Assembly (NCBI GenBank): GCA_021804195.1
Contig: JAJZKJ010000090.1
Span: 1 to 7,848 of the forward strand
Origin: Acidobacteriota bacterium
GTDB lineage: Bacteria > Planctomycetota > Phycisphaerae > WQYP01 > JAJZKJ01
DNA: 7,848 nucleotides
Reading direction: 5' to 3'
Of this stretch, positions 6,473 to 7,848 are shown one piece after another. Every line of letters starts with the position of its first letter. Position 1 is the stretch's first letter. The position numbers were made by a program, and so were the translations under genes. A model generated the notes under the pieces. It did not search any database and was not told where the DNA came from. It was given only the letters and a program-made list of their open reading frames with translations.

Positions 6473-6673
6473 CTCACCGGGCAGTATCGTTCAATGCCGC
6501 AGGTAAAGAAGTCCCCAAAGTTCACCCCGTTCACCACAGGCGGAATGCATCGCGGGAACTGGTCAAATACGTCTTTCATGTATGATGATGCCATCCGATG
6601 CGGCGGCGTTCGGCCCGCGCAACGGCAGACATGCCGTCTTCTTACGCGTACCCGCGCCGGCGGTCGGGCGCGT

Positions 6674-6928
6674 ATGTCAGTCTTCTACCTCCTCGTGGGC
6701 GTAGCGCTCACCCTGTTTGCCGCGCGACAATGGCTCGCTTGGCGCTACCGGCTCTATTATCAGGCTGGCAAGCAAGCGCATTGGGTATGGAAGCGGAACT
6801 GCCCTGGCTGGGCAGTCTCCTTAGACCGATGGATCACGGCAGCGGCCAGTATCCTGCTCGTTGCCTTTATCACCTGGCTTCTGTTTTACCTATCCCTGCG
6901 CATCGCGCTCAGGCAAAAACTCCCTTGA
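6674..6928 (+). CDS. Small two-helix membrane protein of unknown function
   Basis: From ATG 6674 this gives 84 residues. Residues 2-17 (SVFYLLVGVALTLFAA) and 53-75 (WITAAASILLVAFITWLLFY and on) are strong membrane helices joined by a basic, Trp/Tyr-rich loop (RYRLYYQAGKQAHWVWKR). The same frame is open back to an ATG at 6494, but those 60 extra residues come from the repeat-rich non-coding stretch and have no membrane-protein character, so the internal ATG is preferred. No clear Shine-Dalgarno precedes it. I do not recognise a family. It ends 40 bases before the stop of the convergent chitinase gene. The hydrophobic pattern argues for a real gene, but a chance frame cannot be excluded. Confidence 0.5.
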   Translation: MSVFYLLVGVALTLFAARQWLAWRYRLYYQAGKQAHWVWKRNCPGWAVSLDRWITAAASILLVAFITWLLFYLSLRIALRQKLP

Positions 6929-6968
6929 GCCACTGATTTGGCCGTCAACGTGTACTCCCAACTGCGGG

Positions 6969-7848
6969 TTAAAACGCCTGAAATATGGAAGCGAACTGGT
7001 CAGGCGGTTGCAGTATGCCGCTGCAGTCGTCTTGCACGTTGGCATTCACGCCTCCGGCGCACTGCTGGTCCCGCTGTGCGGACCAGAATGACAAACGATT
7101 GATGCCGTACGCAGCGGCAAACTGTTCCACGACATCGGCATCAGCCGGCTGAAAGACCTCGCCGGGAGTGTTGTTCTGACCAATCATGGGCGTGATTGAG
7201 AGCATGGATTGCAACTGCGATTGGCTCCGGCCAGGCCATAGCTGCGCCATCTGGGTAAGACTGGCTTGGGCGGCATGGACGGCATCCTTCCCCATCTGGC
7301 GGTCAGCGTAGCCATAATCCATGGTCATCAGGTTGACTGCCGTGATATGCACGTGCTGGCTGACGGCGTTGTCCAGCAGAAAAATATCTTCTGGCGTGAG
7401 CCCCTGCACCGTCACCGGCAGGGTGTTAGAAAACTGCAATCCGGGATTGGCCGCCTACAGCGCCGCCAGGGCCTGGTTGCGCCGCTCGATGGACGCCTGA
7501 TCGGTCAGCGCGCCGCTTGGGCCGTACTCGATGTCGAAATCCAGCGAGCGCACCTCATATTGCCGCATAGCCATTTGATATTGGGCCTCGAGATCGGCCG
7601 CATTCGGGCAATCCTGCGCCAGTTCATAACCGTCGTAGCCGCCGAAGGATATAATGACGTCGCCGCCGGCCGCGCGCAGGTTGGCAATATCATTCTGCTC
7701 CAGACCCTCGTTGATGGGCGTGGTTCCGTTCCAGGTAGCCGCACAGGTGCGGGCATTGGCACCAAGCACGAAGGCCAGGGTATAGAATCGGCTGACGGCA
7801 GTGGCATTCTGGGCCAGGGGAAAAAACTGGCCCATGTAGACGTAGGGA
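6969..7848 (-). pseudogene. GH18 chitinase, C-terminal part, interrupted by an in-frame amber codon (5' end outside window)
   Basis: Glycoside hydrolase family 18 enzymes cut beta-1,4 links in chitin, usually outside the cell. The visible part is 292 codons, numbered from the right edge, beginning PYVYMGQFFPLA and ending at TAA 6971-6969. Family landmarks in order: FYTLAFVLG at 21-29, VIISFGG at 64-70, the catalytic motif SLDFDIEYG at 101-109 with Glu107 as proton donor, FSNTLPV at 139-145, NLMTMDYG at 172-179, TPMIG at 219-223 and LSFWSAQRD at 252-260. This spacing fits the single-domain actinobacterial/acidobacterial chitinase subgroup (PF-ChiA-like). Codon 131 is TAG (7457-7455) between ALAAL and AANPGLQFS, with no frame change; relatives commonly have Gln or another residue in this helix, so CAG to TAG is the simplest cause. 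An ordinary caller would report two genes, 7455-7848 and about 6969-7439, but there is no ribosome binding site for the second. The signal peptide and any binding module would lie beyond the right edge. It is either a recent pseudogene, a sequence error, or a readthrough gene. Confidence 0.88.

Larger units (their letters stand above)
6112..6673. other. Non-coding, repeat-rich stretch between insertion sequence and small membrane gene
   Basis: No frame here looks like a real protein: the open frames are short and read through low-complexity G/C tracts. The stretch holds a 14-bp direct repeat, a G-rich tract forming one arm of a long imperfect inverted repeat, and a short perfect inverted repeat, all listed separately. 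A possible promoter lies near its right end: TATGAT at 6581-6586 (five of six to the -10 consensus) with TGGTCA at 6560-6565, but the spacer is only 15 bases. Confidence 0.5.

Noticed and set aside
6329..6516. CRISPR-like array suggested by repeated AGTCCCC motifs
   Set aside because: The motifs are only 7-8 bases, irregularly spaced and in both orientations, with no constant repeat-spacer pattern and no cas genes.
7455..7848. Amber codon reassigned to an amino acid in this organism
   Set aside because: The transposase relic ends naturally at a TAG in the expected family position, so TAG seems to act as a normal stop; one internal TAG is not enough to propose an altered code.

Overview
The window looks like a piece of a GC-rich Acidobacteriota chromosome. 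The main clue is one large gene (1062-4538) for an Oar-like TonB-dependent receptor. It carries an N-terminal carboxypeptidase-regulatory-like domain and a long Gly/Asn/Tyr-rich barrel, and this receptor type is heavily expanded in that phylum. The divergent TPR gene upstream fits the same assignment. It is based on protein recognition only; there is no rRNA or other marker here.

Layout: (1) 1-851, minus strand: the 5' part of an exported tetratricopeptide-repeat protein, running off the left edge. (2) 852-1061: AT-rich divergent intergenic region. (3) 1062-4538, plus strand: complete 1158-residue receptor. (4) 4539-5095: about 550 bp with no convincing gene. (5) 5096-6111: a dead insertion sequence of about 1 kb. 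It has perfect 27-bp terminal inverted repeats around a DDE transposase gene read on the minus strand. The gene is ruined by a probable internal deletion, a frameshift, a nested insertion of about 118 bp and a nonsense codon. (6) 6112-6673: non-coding, with several inverted and direct repeats, including an arm pair around a G-rich tract. (7) 6674-6928, plus strand: a possible 84-residue two-helix membrane protein. (8) 6969-7848, minus strand: the C-terminal part of a GH18 chitinase, running off the right edge. It is interrupted by one in-frame amber codon, with normal family sequence on both sides.

How the genes relate: the receptor (import of a large substrate or outer-membrane adhesion) and the TPR lipid- or envelope-side protein are divergently transcribed and could share control. 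The chitinase points to polysaccharide use, but the IS relic and repeats separate it from the receptor, so a functional link is only a guess. I found no CRISPR array, tRNA, rRNA or recognisable defence system. The right half reads as a decaying, insertion-prone segment rather than a new multi-gene system. The points most worth checking are the amber codon in the chitinase, the nested-insertion IS, the repeat cluster at 6238-6472 and the unexplained block at 4539-5095.
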